A DNA stretch of 64,000 nt from NCBI RefSeq assembly GCF_023534745.1, contig NZ_JAMHJQ010000014.1, positions 1-64,000 of the forward strand, in the 5' to 3' direction. Every line of letters starts with the position of its first letter. The stretch's first letter is position 1. Made by a program: the position numbers and the translations under genes. Positions 42,572 to 52,245 of this stretch are shown here, one piece after another. This DNA comes from Streptomyces sp. 35G-GA-8 (GTDB taxonomy: Bacteria > Actinomycetota > Actinomycetes > Streptomycetales > Streptomycetaceae). The notes under the pieces were generated by a model. The model was not told the DNA's origin. It did no database searches and saw only the letters and a program-made list of their open reading frames with translations.

Positions 42572-43506
42572 TGGGAGGGCTGCTCAGTGAACTCAGCAAG
42601 AAGCTCGCCGAGCGGTGGCTGACTCTCCTCGTACTCCCAGGCGCGCTCTATTTGGCGGTCGCCGCAGCCGGACACACTCTCGGGCAGAGCGCTGCGCTCG
42701 ACGTGGGGCGGCTTACTCACGCGATCTCGGACGCTGCCCGGGCTCTCGTGGCGACTGCGGTAGGCGGCCAGGTCGTCCTGCTTGCTGCCATCTTGGCCGG
42801 TGCGGCCGCCGCTGGTCTTGCTGCCCAGTCCCTCGGCTCCGTTGTCGAGCGTGTGACCCTGGCTGCCGGCTGGGGTGCATGGCCGTGGTTGTTCGGTGAG
42901 TTGGCTGAGCGGTACGTGGCACGCCGGCAGCGTTGCTGGGACGCGGCACGGGCGGAGTACGAAGCTCTAAGGCTTCTGGAACGCGCTCCGCGACCGGCTG
43001 ACCGTCCCAGGCCCCGGGAGCGTCACCGCGCTGCCCGCAGGTATGAACGTATCTCCGTGGAGCGGCCTGAACGGCCGACTTGGAGTGGTGACCGGATCCA
43101 CGCCACGGCGGTTCGGCTGGACCGAGATGCACATATCAATCTCCTCATCCTCTGGCCACACCTTTGGCTAGTGCTGCCGGAAGAGATACGTGGCGAGATC
43201 AGCAGGTCCCGCGCCGCGTTGGCGCGAGCTGCCGTCCTCGGTGGATGGGCCCTGCTCTATCTGCCTCTGGCCTGGTGGTGGTGGCCTGCAGCGCCGCTGG
43301 CCGCCACGATGGTGGTCGTCTCGGCACGTCGCCTCCGTGCTGCGTCGGACACCTACGCCACATTGCTGGAGGCATCTGTGCGCCTTCACCTGGCGGACCT
43401 GGCCGACAAGCTGCGCATCGAGGAACAGCCGATGGGTCCTCTGCTCGGTGGCGCGGTCATGCGACGGCTGAGCAGCCCGGTGCCTGCGGCGGAACCGGCT
43501 TCGTGA
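42571..43506 (+). CDS. Multi-TM membrane protein, second gene of the CHAT operon
   Basis: This is a 311-aa protein with hydrophobic segments near 14-36 (LTLLVLPGALYLAVAAAGHTL), 52-83 (VGGQVVLLAAILAGAAAAGLAAQ) and a C-terminal pair around 245-285 (LGGWALLYLPLAWWWWPAAPL). Between them lies a basic cytosolic region (RRQRCWDAARAEYEALRLLERAPRP; RHRAARRYERISVERPERP). GTG at 42571 overlaps the previous stop and has GGGAGAG 9 nt upstream. No family is recognised. Next to a protease it is a candidate substrate, anchor or effector pore (inference). Confidence 0.75.
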   Translation: MGGLLSELSKKLAERWLTLLVLPGALYLAVAAAGHTLGQSAALDVGRLTHAISDAARALVATAVGGQVVLLAAILAGAAAAGLAAQSLGSVVERVTLAAGWGAWPWLFGELAERYVARRQRCWDAARAEYEALRLLERAPRPADRPRPRERHRAARRYERISVERPERPTWSGDRIHATAVRLDRDAHINLLILWPHLWLVLPEEIRGEISRSRAALARAAVLGGWALLYLPLAWWWWPAAPLAATMVVVSARRLRAASDTYATLLEASVRLHLADLADKLRIEEQPMGPLLGGAVMRRLSSPVPAAEPAS

Positions 43507-43585
43507 GCTCCGTCGAATTCAGAGGCTCGCCTCGGCAGTCCTGGGTGGTGCGGCAACCAGATCTACCGGAGACGGAGATGGGGAA

Positions 43586-46500
43586 GTGACAGGACGGTTT
43601 ATGCAGGAGCGTGAGCAGGATTTCGCAAGGAAAAGCGAAGTGGAGAAGCGCATTGGCGTAGTGGAGTTACGGCTGGCCCGGCTCGCCCGCGAACAAGATC
43701 CTCGGGTGGTGCTGGAGCCGGAAGCACTGGTCGAAGCCCGTCAGCTTGCCTCGATACTCCACGATGACGAGTCCGACCTGGAAGGTTACTACCTCCTCGG
43801 TTGGTTGCATGTCTCCAGGTACAAGGCACTTCCCGAAGGGGCTGGGCAGCGGGACAGAGAGGAAGCCGTCGCGAAGTTCACGCCCTGCTTCGTGTTCGGC
43901 GCAGATGAGGAGGATCTGCCGGACGAACTCCTTCCAGATGTGGCCCAGCGCGCGCTCGGCTTCGTCTGGAGGATCCAGCAAGGGATGAGTGCTTCGCCGA
44001 GCCCGGCTTTGCGCGCAAGAGTGACCGATCTCCTGCGCCGTATCGCGGCCGCTATCCCCCGTGGAAAAAGCGAGTACGCGGAAACGCTGTCCAATCTTTC
44101 CGTCATCCTGAGTTCCCACTTTGACGCGGGTGGCGAACTGGCGGATCTGGACGCGGCTATCGACGCGGCCCTGGGCGCAGTGGAAAGCACGGCAACAGGG
44201 CATCCGAAACAGCCGGGCATGCTGTCCAACTTGTCGGGTGTACTGATGTCGCGCTTCACTCATACAGGTGCCGCGGCGGACCTGGACGGTGCGATCGAGA
44301 CCGGCCGATTGGCAGTCCAAGCTTCTGTGGGCTCCGCTGTCGGCAGGGCTGGCGGGCTCAACAACCTGGGTACCGCGCTGAAGACCAGGTTCACCGAGAG
44401 CGGCATCCTGTCGGACGTGGACGCGGCGATCGAAGCCTTCCAGGAAGCCTCAGCCCTCTGTACCGAGGACCACGAGAAGGCGGGAGTTCTTCACAATCTG
44501 GGGACCGCCTGGCACGGCCGATATGAAAGCACCGGCGCGCTGGCAGATCTCGACAACGCGATCGAGTGCTGCCAGGCCGCAGTCGAGGCGGCTCCCGAGG
44601 AACATCCTGCGCGCTCCATGTTCCTGTCTGGACTCGGCACCGTCACGCTGACTCGATTCCAACGCACTGGTGAAACAGCCTATTTGGGCCGATCGGTTAT
44701 TGCGTTCCGGGAAGCTCTGGAGATACTCCCGTCGGGGCACCGGGCTCGTGGGCTTCGTCTCTCCGGCCTGGGGCAGGCTCTCCTGGCGCGATACCGCATC
44801 GGCGGCGACAGGTCCGATCTCAATACGGCGATCGAGATGAACCGCGCTGCCTCCCGGGAAATTACCCCGCATCAGACCGAGTTCAACGCGGTTCTCAACA
44901 ACCTGGCCATCTCCCTCGGGCAGCGTTTCGAATGCACTGGTGACATGGACGACCTGGACGAGGCGATCAGTGCCAGTCGTGCTTCCGCTCAGGCCACCGC
45001 GGACGGTCACGTCGACCGGCCGACCCGTCTGTCCAACGTCGGTCTGATGCTGTGGACTCGGTTCAAGCACACCGGGGCGTTGCCGGACTTGAACGCCGCG
45101 ATCGAGTTCGCGCACGGAGCCGTGAAGACGGCACCCCGTGAACACTCCGCCTTGGCGGCGATGCTGTCCAATCTCGGCACAGTGTTGTTGCAACGTTACG
45201 AGCGGAACGGGGACCCTCAAGACATCGACGAGGTGGTCCGAAGAAACCGCGAGGTCCTCGGCATTACGGATACAAATAGTCCTGACCGCCCTCGCTTTCT
45301 CGCGAATCTGTGCACCGCCCTGCACACCCGTTTCCAGCGCCTTGGAGGCTTTGAGGACCTGGACGGCGCGGTCGCAGCGGGACATGACGCGACCGCTACC
45401 GTTCCGTCCCACCACCCTGAGCGCCCCAGGTACTTGTCCTTGCTGGGAGGTGTGCTGACCGTCAGGTTCGAGAGGACCGGGTCCATAGCGGATCTGGATG
45501 ACGCGGTGGTTGCGTGCCAGGCTGCGCTCGACATCTCGTCCGCGGAACATCCGGAGCGCGCCGACTACCTGTTCCAGCTCGGGGCGGCCCTGTATCGCCG
45601 GTATCAGCGGACTCACACGCGGCACGACTTTGATCGCGCACTGGCCGCCCATATGGAAGGCGCGCGAGCCGACGGGGCCAGGCCCTCGATTCGTATTCGG
45701 GCCGCTCAGGCAGCGGCCTCAATGACCGGACGGTCGGATCCTGATCTCGCAGCCGATCTCTTGGCCAGCGCCGTACACCTGCTGCCCGAAGTGGCAGACC
45801 GCCGACTGAGCCGTGGTGACCAGCAGCACGCCATGGGCAAGTGGTCCGGGCTGGCCGGAGATGCGGCGGCACTGGCTCTTGCTTCTCGCGAAGGCACACC
45901 CGCTGAACGGGCGGCGCGAGCACTGCAGTTGATCGAGGTGGGTCGTGGCGTCCTCCACAGCCAGGCGTTGGACATGCGGAGCGACCTCGCAGAGCTTCGC
46001 GAGCGCCATCCTGACCTGGCCCATCGCTTCGAGGTACTTCGGGACGAGCTGGACCGGCCGATGGAATTGGCTTCCCTCACGGAGCCCGACGGACAAGTAA
46101 GCGCCGCGGTACGTGCGGTCGATGCCGAGGAGCAACGACGCAGCCGCGCCGACCAACTTCAGGCCACGCTGGGCAACATCCGAGCGCAGGAAGGATTCGC
46201 CAGCTTCGCTCGTCCCCCCGCCGTCAGTGAGCTCCTGGCACAAGCCGCCTCCGGCCCGGTGGTGAGCTTCACCGTCAGCCACTACCGCAGCGACGCACTG
46301 CTGTTGACGTCCGATGGAATCGAGTCCCTGAACCTGCCCGACCTTACGTACGACCTCGTCATCGACCAGATACAGACTTTCCATAGGGCACTGGAAACCG
46401 TTGCGGATCCGCGCATGTCGCCTCTCACGCGAAAGGAGGCGCAAGCGACGCTTCACGCTGTCTTGGAGTGGCTGTGGGACGCGGCGGCCGAGCCGGTCCT

Positions 46501-47401
46501 GCGCAGCCTTGGTTTCACTGGTGAGCCCTCTCCCGGACAGCCGTGGCCCCGCGTCTGGTGGGCGCCTGGCGGGCTCCTCTCGCTGCTACCTCTGCACGCT
46601 GCCGGCCATCACTCCGAGCCGCTCCGGGCCGACTTGAGAGACGGGGAACCGCCGACAGTCATGGACCGTGTCATCTCCTCGTACACCACCACTATCCGCG
46701 CACTGCACCACGCGCGCCGTCGTCGCACATCCGCGCCGTCCGTGAGCCGGTCACTGATCGTGGCCATGCCCACAACTCCGGGCGTTCAAGGTCGCCTGGA
46801 CCACGTCTCGGAAGAAGCCGCACTTCTGTGCGGCCTGCTGCCCGAGCCGACGCTCCTCATGGCGCCGGGTGCAGAAGCTGACGGCATGACCGTCCCCGGG
46901 CCGGAGACACGACCGACCAAGGCTCGGGTCCTGAAGGCCCTCTCCGATTCCGGGATCGTTCATTTCGCGTGCCACGGTGCCCACGACCCCGACGACCCGT
47001 CCCAGAGCCTGTTGCTTCTGCACGACCACGAACGTGATCCGCTCACGGTGGCGAGCCTTGCAGGAATGAAGATGGACTCGGCCCAACTGGCCTACCTGTC
47101 AGCGTGCCGAACAACGTTCATGGAATCCGTGGAGCTAATCGACGAGGCCATCCATCTCACATCTGCCTTTCAGCTCGCGGGTTTTCCCCACGTCATCGGC
47201 ACCCTCTGGGAGATAAACGACGACGTTGCCTCGCACATGGCAGCTGACTTCTATGCTGAGCTCGGCGGGGTCACCGACCAGCATGGTGGCCTCGACACGG
47301 ACGTGGCGGCCCGTGCTTTGCACCACACTGTGCGCAAGGTCCGTGATCGCTATCCCAAGGCCCCCTACCTCTGGGCGGCCCACCTGCACGCCGGGATCTG
47401 A
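43586..47401 (+). CDS. TPR–CHAT caspase-like protease
   Basis: This is a 1271-aa protein. Residues about 75-720 are repeats of about 45 aa built on LSNLGxxLxxRFxxTGxxxDLDxAIxxxxxA, the TPR type found with CHAT domains. The C-terminal ~350 residues are a CHAT protease: His1130 in VHFACHGAHDP and Cys1174 in YLSACRTTFM form the dyad, followed by AFQLAGFPHVIGTLWEINDDVA. Both catalytic residues are present. GTG at 43586 follows GGAG; a Met five codons later is possible. CHAT proteases act in bacterial programmed-death and phage-defence pathways (e.g. TPR-CHAT with gRAMP, CHAT–gasdermin). No CRISPR or gasdermin is nearby. Confidence 0.92.
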   Translation: MTGRFMQEREQDFARKSEVEKRIGVVELRLARLAREQDPRVVLEPEALVEARQLASILHDDESDLEGYYLLGWLHVSRYKALPEGAGQRDREEAVAKFTPCFVFGADEEDLPDELLPDVAQRALGFVWRIQQGMSASPSPALRARVTDLLRRIAAAIPRGKSEYAETLSNLSVILSSHFDAGGELADLDAAIDAALGAVESTATGHPKQPGMLSNLSGVLMSRFTHTGAAADLDGAIETGRLAVQASVGSAVGRAGGLNNLGTALKTRFTESGILSDVDAAIEAFQEASALCTEDHEKAGVLHNLGTAWHGRYESTGALADLDNAIECCQAAVEAAPEEHPARSMFLSGLGTVTLTRFQRTGETAYLGRSVIAFREALEILPSGHRARGLRLSGLGQALLARYRIGGDRSDLNTAIEMNRAASREITPHQTEFNAVLNNLAISLGQRFECTGDMDDLDEAISASRASAQATADGHVDRPTRLSNVGLMLWTRFKHTGALPDLNAAIEFAHGAVKTAPREHSALAAMLSNLGTVLLQRYERNGDPQDIDEVVRRNREVLGITDTNSPDRPRFLANLCTALHTRFQRLGGFEDLDGAVAAGHDATATVPSHHPERPRYLSLLGGVLTVRFERTGSIADLDDAVVACQAALDISSAEHPERADYLFQLGAALYRRYQRTHTRHDFDRALAAHMEGARADGARPSIRIRAAQAAASMTGRSDPDLAADLLASAVHLLPEVADRRLSRGDQQHAMGKWSGLAGDAAALALASREGTPAERAARALQLIEVGRGVLHSQALDMRSDLAELRERHPDLAHRFEVLRDELDRPMELASLTEPDGQVSAAVRAVDAEEQRRSRADQLQATLGNIRAQEGFASFARPPAVSELLAQAASGPVVSFTVSHYRSDALLLTSDGIESLNLPDLTYDLVIDQIQTFHRALETVADPRMSPLTRKEAQATLHAVLEWLWDAAAEPVLRSLGFTGEPSPGQPWPRVWWAPGGLLSLLPLHAAGHHSEPLRADLRDGEPPTVMDRVISSYTTTIRALHHARRRRTSAPSVSRSLIVAMPTTPGVQGRLDHVSEEAALLCGLLPEPTLLMAPGAEADGMTVPGPETRPTKARVLKALSDSGIVHFACHGAHDPDDPSQSLLLLHDHERDPLTVASLAGMKMDSAQLAYLSACRTTFMESVELIDEAIHLTSAFQLAGFPHVIGTLWEINDDVASHMAADFYAELGGVTDQHGGLDTDVAARALHHTVRKVRDRYPKAPYLWAAHLHAGI

Positions 47402-47550
47402 ACGCGGGCGGTGTCGCCGCTGAGACGCGGCACCGACATGCTACTGCTGTCGATGCCGCTTGCACCTTGGTCTCGACTGATCGTGAGTGCGCGGTGATCG
47501 GGTGTCCGTGACGCGGATCTTCCGCGATGGACATGTAGAAACTCCCCAGC

Positions 47551-50223
47551 CTATGGCTCACATTGTGGTGGACGGGGTCCGACCAGGCCGAGATCCGACA
47601 GGACTTGGTGAGCCAGTTCAAAGGGCTGGTTGCGGGGGCCGTGGGGTACGGAGGTGGCGGATTCGAAGTCGCGCTGTGCGGCGAGGGCTCTGGGGCCTAC
47701 CAGTCCGGTGAGCCGGTAATGCCGCCAGAGGGGAATCGGCCGACGGGCATCGACCACGATGAGGTCGGGCCGACGCCAGACGACCAGCGCCCAGGCTCCC
47801 CCGCCGGAGTCCGAGCTCGAGTCGGCCCACGCCCCGACCAAGGGCGCATCCTCGGCGGCGCCGACTGCTTCGAGTGCCACCAGCGCGGGGTTGCTGAAGC
47901 GGCCCGTGACATGGAGCAGGAGTCGTCCGTGGCGGTGTACGTCGCGGTTCTTCTCGGCGAGGGACCATACGGCGTCGGCGAGGGGATCGTCCTGGACGAC
48001 GTCCGACGCGACATCGAGCACGGCGGCCTGGTCGACGGCCGGGCCGAAAGCTGTGTCGAGCAGCGTCGTGTACTCCGTGACGTACGCGGAATCCACCGCG
48101 GGAAGCAGGTGACCGACTGCCTGGGAGGCTTCGTTGAAGGCGAGTGTCTCAGGGGTGATCTCGTAGCGTGGCGCGTGGCTTCGGAGCACGGCGAGGGCGA
48201 CTGCGGCAAGGCTGCCGACCTGGGGCTCGATCCGCTCGGGAAGATCGTTTCGGTTCAGTGCGCGGACGGCCCGGGAGAGCAGCGGGAGCCAGTCGGTGTG
48301 TGCCGGAGGCCAAGCGCCAGCCGCGACGGTCCACAGGGTCAGCCGGACGACGAGCATGCGCTCGGGAGGACCCAGGTGGGGAGCGAGGGCGACGAGGCGC
48401 TCCACCCAGCGCCGGTATCTACGGCGGACTTCCTGGTCGGCCTGCCGGAGGTCGGGCAGGGTGGCGGTGCCGCTCGCTTCGGCACCGGCTGCCTCGGGGT
48501 CGTGCTCTGCTGCCACGGCCTCGGCGTCGTCATCGTCGAGGGCGGCTTCGATGTCATCGATGAACCGCTCGTCCCAGGAAACGGGCAGCAGGTCCTGAAA
48601 GGGCGTGCTGATGTCGGCGGGCAGGGGGAGCCCCAGCGCGAAGCGCGTGAGCGGATGTCCGACGCGTCCGGCGCATTCGTCCAGATAGCGCTCCCAGCCG
48701 TCCTCGTCGCCGTCCAGCGGGGCCGTCGTGACCGCACCGCCAGTGCTGCTGCTTGCGGATACGCCCGCTGGGGTGGGGGTCAGTCCCGTACGGAGGGTTT
48801 CCAGGTCGCCCAGGAATCGTTCGGCGAGCCGGGGATCCGCGAACAGGTCGGGAGGCCGTGTCGTGGGGGCCTGGGACTGGGTCGGGGTCATTCGGCGCAG
48901 GGCACGGTCAGGGTCGACGACGAACACGATGTTGCCGAAGCTCGGTACGCCGTCGCTGTCGACTACGACCAGGCGCACACGGCTGCCCGCATCGGCCGGA
49001 GCCGTCACCGTCAGCGTGGCCTGTCCGGGCGGGATGTCGGCGATGCGCTCCCATGCCTCCGGCGGCGCTGCGGCCTGAGATAACTCCAGGTGAGCGGTGT
49101 CGGAGAGAGGCCGGGCCACGCTGATCTCCAGGCCGTCCGGTACGCGTAGGGCCCCGAGCAGCAGCGGCCCACTGCCAGCGATGGGGCGGGGAAGGGGCGG
49201 CACTGTGTGCAGCCGGGCGGCGGGCTCGTCGGTGCCGTCCGGAAGGAGGGTGGCCGTGATGGGGGCGATGATGCCGAGTTCGCAGTTGCCGCCGTCGCTC
49301 TGGGAAAGCAGCAGGGCCGCAGCGGAGAGGTTCGGGCTGCCGGTCAGGGCCCACCGCTGCCCCTCGGAGACCCACTCGACGAGTTTCCCGTGGCGGTACC
49401 GCTGGTCGTTGTCGCTGATGACGCGTCCGTCGTACTCCTTCACCAGGGCGGCGACCGACGGACCGTCGAGATCGCTGAGTCCGGGCTGGTAGGCGAGGGT
49501 GAACTGGCTCGGACGGAAGCGTTCGAGCAGCCGCCGCAGTGCCATCGAGCGCCGGTCGTAGAAGGGCGCGGACACGGCCAGTTCGTCGACAGGCCCCTGC
49601 GGCAGCTGATCGATGATCGGGGAACGCAGACTGCTGACGACGCGGACCCGTGGCGCCGTGGGCGTCCTGTCGCGGTGGAGCCGGTCCAGTAGTGCTGCGA
49701 CCCGACCCAGCGCCTGTGGCACTCCGGCGGAGAACCTCACCTTTTCCGGGAGGCCGCGCAGCCATGCCGACAGCTCCGAAACTGCGGTGGGACTCTGCTC
49801 GCCGTCCACCCGCAGAACCGTCCACAGTTCGGCGTTGGCCTGCCAGCCGGCCAGCGTGGTGTTGCCGGAGCCGAGGGCGATGGTGGCGTGCTCCGGTCCG
49901 GCGAGGACCATCAGCTTGGGATGGAACGCTGCACCCTGGGCGTAGGCCAGACCGGCGAGGTAGCTGCGGCCAGCCCGCCGGACGGATCGGGGATCGTTGC
50001 GGGTCATGGAGACGTCTCCCGCCACCGTGACGCGTGCGCCGGTGGCCTGAGTGACGCCGAGGGCGACCTCCTCGAAGAAGCCGAGATCGGCGGTGAAGCT
50101 GAGGAAGAGCGCTTCTTCCAGACCCCGCCCGCCCGTGCGCTCCTCGTCGAGGATGAGAGTCAGAGGCGAGGCGAACGCGGTCGGTGGCTCCACCACTCCC
50201 GATGCCGGTGCGGTCTCAGTCAA
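47551..50223 (-). CDS. PLD-fold protein with helical C-terminal domain
   Basis: This is an 890-aa protein. The N-terminal ~320 residues have a two-lobed phospholipase D fold: HPK (101-103) with GSGN (118-121) and HGK (278-280) with GSPN (295-298) and Glu315. The HxK pairs are the catalytic His/Lys of PLD-type nucleases; the second Asp is replaced in both (GSGN/GSPN). A beta-rich middle (350-430), a helical region with an Asp/Glu-rich stretch (565-590) and a C-terminal helical domain follow. TTG at 50223 has GGGAGGG upstream inside the previous gene; the overlap is 8 nt. Probable nuclease partner of the 524-aa protein. Confidence 0.72.
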   Translation of the reverse strand: MTETAPASGVVEPPTAFASPLTLILDEERTGGRGLEEALFLSFTADLGFFEEVALGVTQATGARVTVAGDVSMTRNDPRSVRRAGRSYLAGLAYAQGAAFHPKLMVLAGPEHATIALGSGNTTLAGWQANAELWTVLRVDGEQSPTAVSELSAWLRGLPEKVRFSAGVPQALGRVAALLDRLHRDRTPTAPRVRVVSSLRSPIIDQLPQGPVDELAVSAPFYDRRSMALRRLLERFRPSQFTLAYQPGLSDLDGPSVAALVKEYDGRVISDNDQRYRHGKLVEWVSEGQRWALTGSPNLSAAALLLSQSDGGNCELGIIAPITATLLPDGTDEPAARLHTVPPLPRPIAGSGPLLLGALRVPDGLEISVARPLSDTAHLELSQAAAPPEAWERIADIPPGQATLTVTAPADAGSRVRLVVVDSDGVPSFGNIVFVVDPDRALRRMTPTQSQAPTTRPPDLFADPRLAERFLGDLETLRTGLTPTPAGVSASSSTGGAVTTAPLDGDEDGWERYLDECAGRVGHPLTRFALGLPLPADISTPFQDLLPVSWDERFIDDIEAALDDDDAEAVAAEHDPEAAGAEASGTATLPDLRQADQEVRRRYRRWVERLVALAPHLGPPERMLVVRLTLWTVAAGAWPPAHTDWLPLLSRAVRALNRNDLPERIEPQVGSLAAVALAVLRSHAPRYEITPETLAFNEASQAVGHLLPAVDSAYVTEYTTLLDTAFGPAVDQAAVLDVASDVVQDDPLADAVWSLAEKNRDVHRHGRLLLHVTGRFSNPALVALEAVGAAEDAPLVGAWADSSSDSGGGAWALVVWRRPDLIVVDARRPIPLWRHYRLTGLVGPRALAAQRDFESATSVPHGPRNQPFELAHQVLSDLGLVGPRPPQCEP

Positions 50224-51790
50224 CGAGAGCCCTCCCGCTACTGGTCACCGACCAGTGCTGGTCGTGGTAGCGCAGTACCCCACAGGTGGCCAGGACGGTC
50301 CCGAGCTGGTCCAGCCGTAGCCCGACATCACCGCGCCCCTCCTGGCTCGTCCGGTACAGCAGCCCGCCCCGTTCGTGCAGCCGGGTTGGTAACCACAGCG
50401 TGCCGTCAGCACGTCGGCGGGCCTTGGCCAGCGCGATCCTCTGCGACCGCGCTACCAGGTCATAGGTGAGTCGGCGGGCGACATCGCGCAGTTTCATGGG
50501 CCGGGCTTCGTCAAGCCGCCGCTGGACCCATTCCGGGCCGAGTTCGACACCGCGTTGGCCGAGGAACGCGTCCCGGACCCGACCCGTGAGTTCGTCCACC
50601 CGACGGGCACTTGCGGCGAGCACCCGCAGCTCTGCGACAGGCAAGGGATCACCCGCCCACCTCAGGTTGTGCTCGGCGGGCAACGGCGTTCCGACCGTGC
50701 TCTGCGTCGCGGGCAGGGAGGACAGGAACGCGTCCACCGTCATGTCGGGCAACTCCGCGGCGAAGCGGTCGGCCACGTCCTCGATCGGTACCAGCCCGTC
50801 GACCTGCTCCACGAGCCAGGACCACAGGCGGCGCCAGGCTCCGACAGAGTAGTTGCGCAGCACCGCTCCGCGCCAGGCGCCGGCCGCGTCGATGCCGCTG
50901 GTCACGGGATCGGTGGTCAGGAAGTCGCCGAAAGCGAGCACATGGCCGATGTCGCGGGTGAAATATCGGACGGGATGTGTGGCGACCACACGAGCCAGAA
51001 GCTGAATCGTCTGTCGCCGTGTTGCCGAGCGGGAGCCTGCTTCGGCCGGTGCGCCGGGCTCGCACAGAAGGTTCGCCAGCCACGCCCCGTCAGGATGCTC
51101 ACCGCCCACGCACACGCACAGCCGATCCCCGAAAGGGGCGAGATCATCCACGTTCAGCGTGTCCTCGGCGGCCAGTTCGAGCAACCCGCCCAGTCCGGCT
51201 CGTAGTGCTGCGGTCTCAAGCCGCGGTCCGGGAACCGGCATGGGTCCTGCACCGAGGATGCCGAGCGCGACCTCGGATCCGGCGTACGGTGCCCAGAACC
51301 CCCACGAGTTGCCCACGTACCCGTTCTTGCCCGGGGCCTCGGCTTCGGACATGGTGACCGTCCCGGAGTGCAGCCGCCGGGCAAGGGCATCGACCCCATG
51401 CGCACGCGGCAGCCACTCCAGAGCCTGCGGATGATGCGCGAACGACACGGCGGCCAACGCCACCTCCGCGCGGCGCAGCAGAGTCTGGGCGGCCGGAACC
51501 GTCAGGTCTTCCGCATCGGCTTGCGCCGCGACCAGCCCGTGCAGAGCGTAGTAACGCGCGTGCGGGGTCAACGTGGTGACCCCTGGCACCAGATGATCGA
51601 CCATGCGCCCCACGTGCCGCTCCACCGAGAGTGGATAACGGCCCGCGGCGACGTTCAGTCCCGGGCGGCTCCAGCCGGGTCCGTCCACCAGGTCCGGTGT
51701 CTGCCCCTTGCCGCTGACGGTGACCATGCCCTCGGCCATCTCCCGCTGCCACCCCCTCAGCGCTACCCAGCCGGGAAACCGATCCGTCAT
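50216..51790 (-). CDS. Conserved unknown protein, partner of the PLD-type protein
   Basis: This is a 524-aa soluble protein without a motif I recognise. Notable blocks: ERHVGRMVDHLVPGVTTLTPHARYYALHGLVA near the N-terminus, GKNGYVGNSWGFWAPYAGSEVALGIL, a central AWRGAVLRNYSVGAWRRLWSWLVEQVDG and a C-terminal winged-helix-like end (RTSQEGRGDVGLRLDQLGTVLATCGVLRYHDQHWSV). ATG at 51790 follows GGGAG at 10 nt. The stop lies inside the start region of the PLD gene, so the two are translationally coupled and probably act together. Confidence 0.7.
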   Translation of the reverse strand: MTDRFPGWVALRGWQREMAEGMVTVSGKGQTPDLVDGPGWSRPGLNVAAGRYPLSVERHVGRMVDHLVPGVTTLTPHARYYALHGLVAAQADAEDLTVPAAQTLLRRAEVALAAVSFAHHPQALEWLPRAHGVDALARRLHSGTVTMSEAEAPGKNGYVGNSWGFWAPYAGSEVALGILGAGPMPVPGPRLETAALRAGLGGLLELAAEDTLNVDDLAPFGDRLCVCVGGEHPDGAWLANLLCEPGAPAEAGSRSATRRQTIQLLARVVATHPVRYFTRDIGHVLAFGDFLTTDPVTSGIDAAGAWRGAVLRNYSVGAWRRLWSWLVEQVDGLVPIEDVADRFAAELPDMTVDAFLSSLPATQSTVGTPLPAEHNLRWAGDPLPVAELRVLAASARRVDELTGRVRDAFLGQRGVELGPEWVQRRLDEARPMKLRDVARRLTYDLVARSQRIALAKARRRADGTLWLPTRLHERGGLLYRTSQEGRGDVGLRLDQLGTVLATCGVLRYHDQHWSVTSSGRALVD

Positions 51791-51881
51791 TCTGGCGCAT
51801 CTCCCGGGAGGCAGCGGCACTTCGGATGTGAATCACCTAGCCGGATGAGACAGTCCGATGGGGTGAATATGCACCCATGTC

Positions 51882-51899
51882 TGATAACCGTCATTATCA
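51882..51899. promoter_or_regulatory. TGATAA-N6-TTATCA inverted repeat upstream of the 524-aa gene
   Basis: Arms 51882-51887 and 51894-51899 in an AT-rich patch about 95 nt before the ATG at 51790. It is operator-like. The stretch 51791-52245 otherwise holds a strong hairpin and no convincing gene. Confidence 0.45.
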
Positions 51900-52091
51900 A
51901 ATGAAGGCGCACTCGCGTGACCGGGTCGGCGTATCGTCTTGTGGCGTCGGCGAGAATCCGCTCCAAGCGGAACCGATGTGCTGTTCGGCATGAGCGCCCG
52001 GGACCTGAAGCGGATGAACTGAGCACCCCAGAACGGATCCCTCCGGCCGTCTGAACGGGCCTCAAAGGGCTCGGTCTTCCACGGGCTTTTC

Positions 52092-52130
52092 ATCGTGTGC
52101 GCAGGACCTTTGAGGTCCTGCGCACACGAT
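52092..52130. terminator. Perfect 18-bp hairpin between island operons
   Basis: Arms 52092-52109 and 52113-52130 pair perfectly around a TTG loop. It lies downstream of the HNH gene (minus). Flanks lack a clear T-run for that direction, so it could also be a small structured RNA or a former attachment site. Confidence 0.6.
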
Positions 52131-52245
52131 AGCTTTAGCCAGGGCGTCGGCAGTAACAGCCGAAAGATCAACGGAATCTGGCGGAGGATCCTCGGCGGGT
52201 GGCGGCGCACTCCTCACCTGTGGGTCGCGGTCGACGATTCGACGG

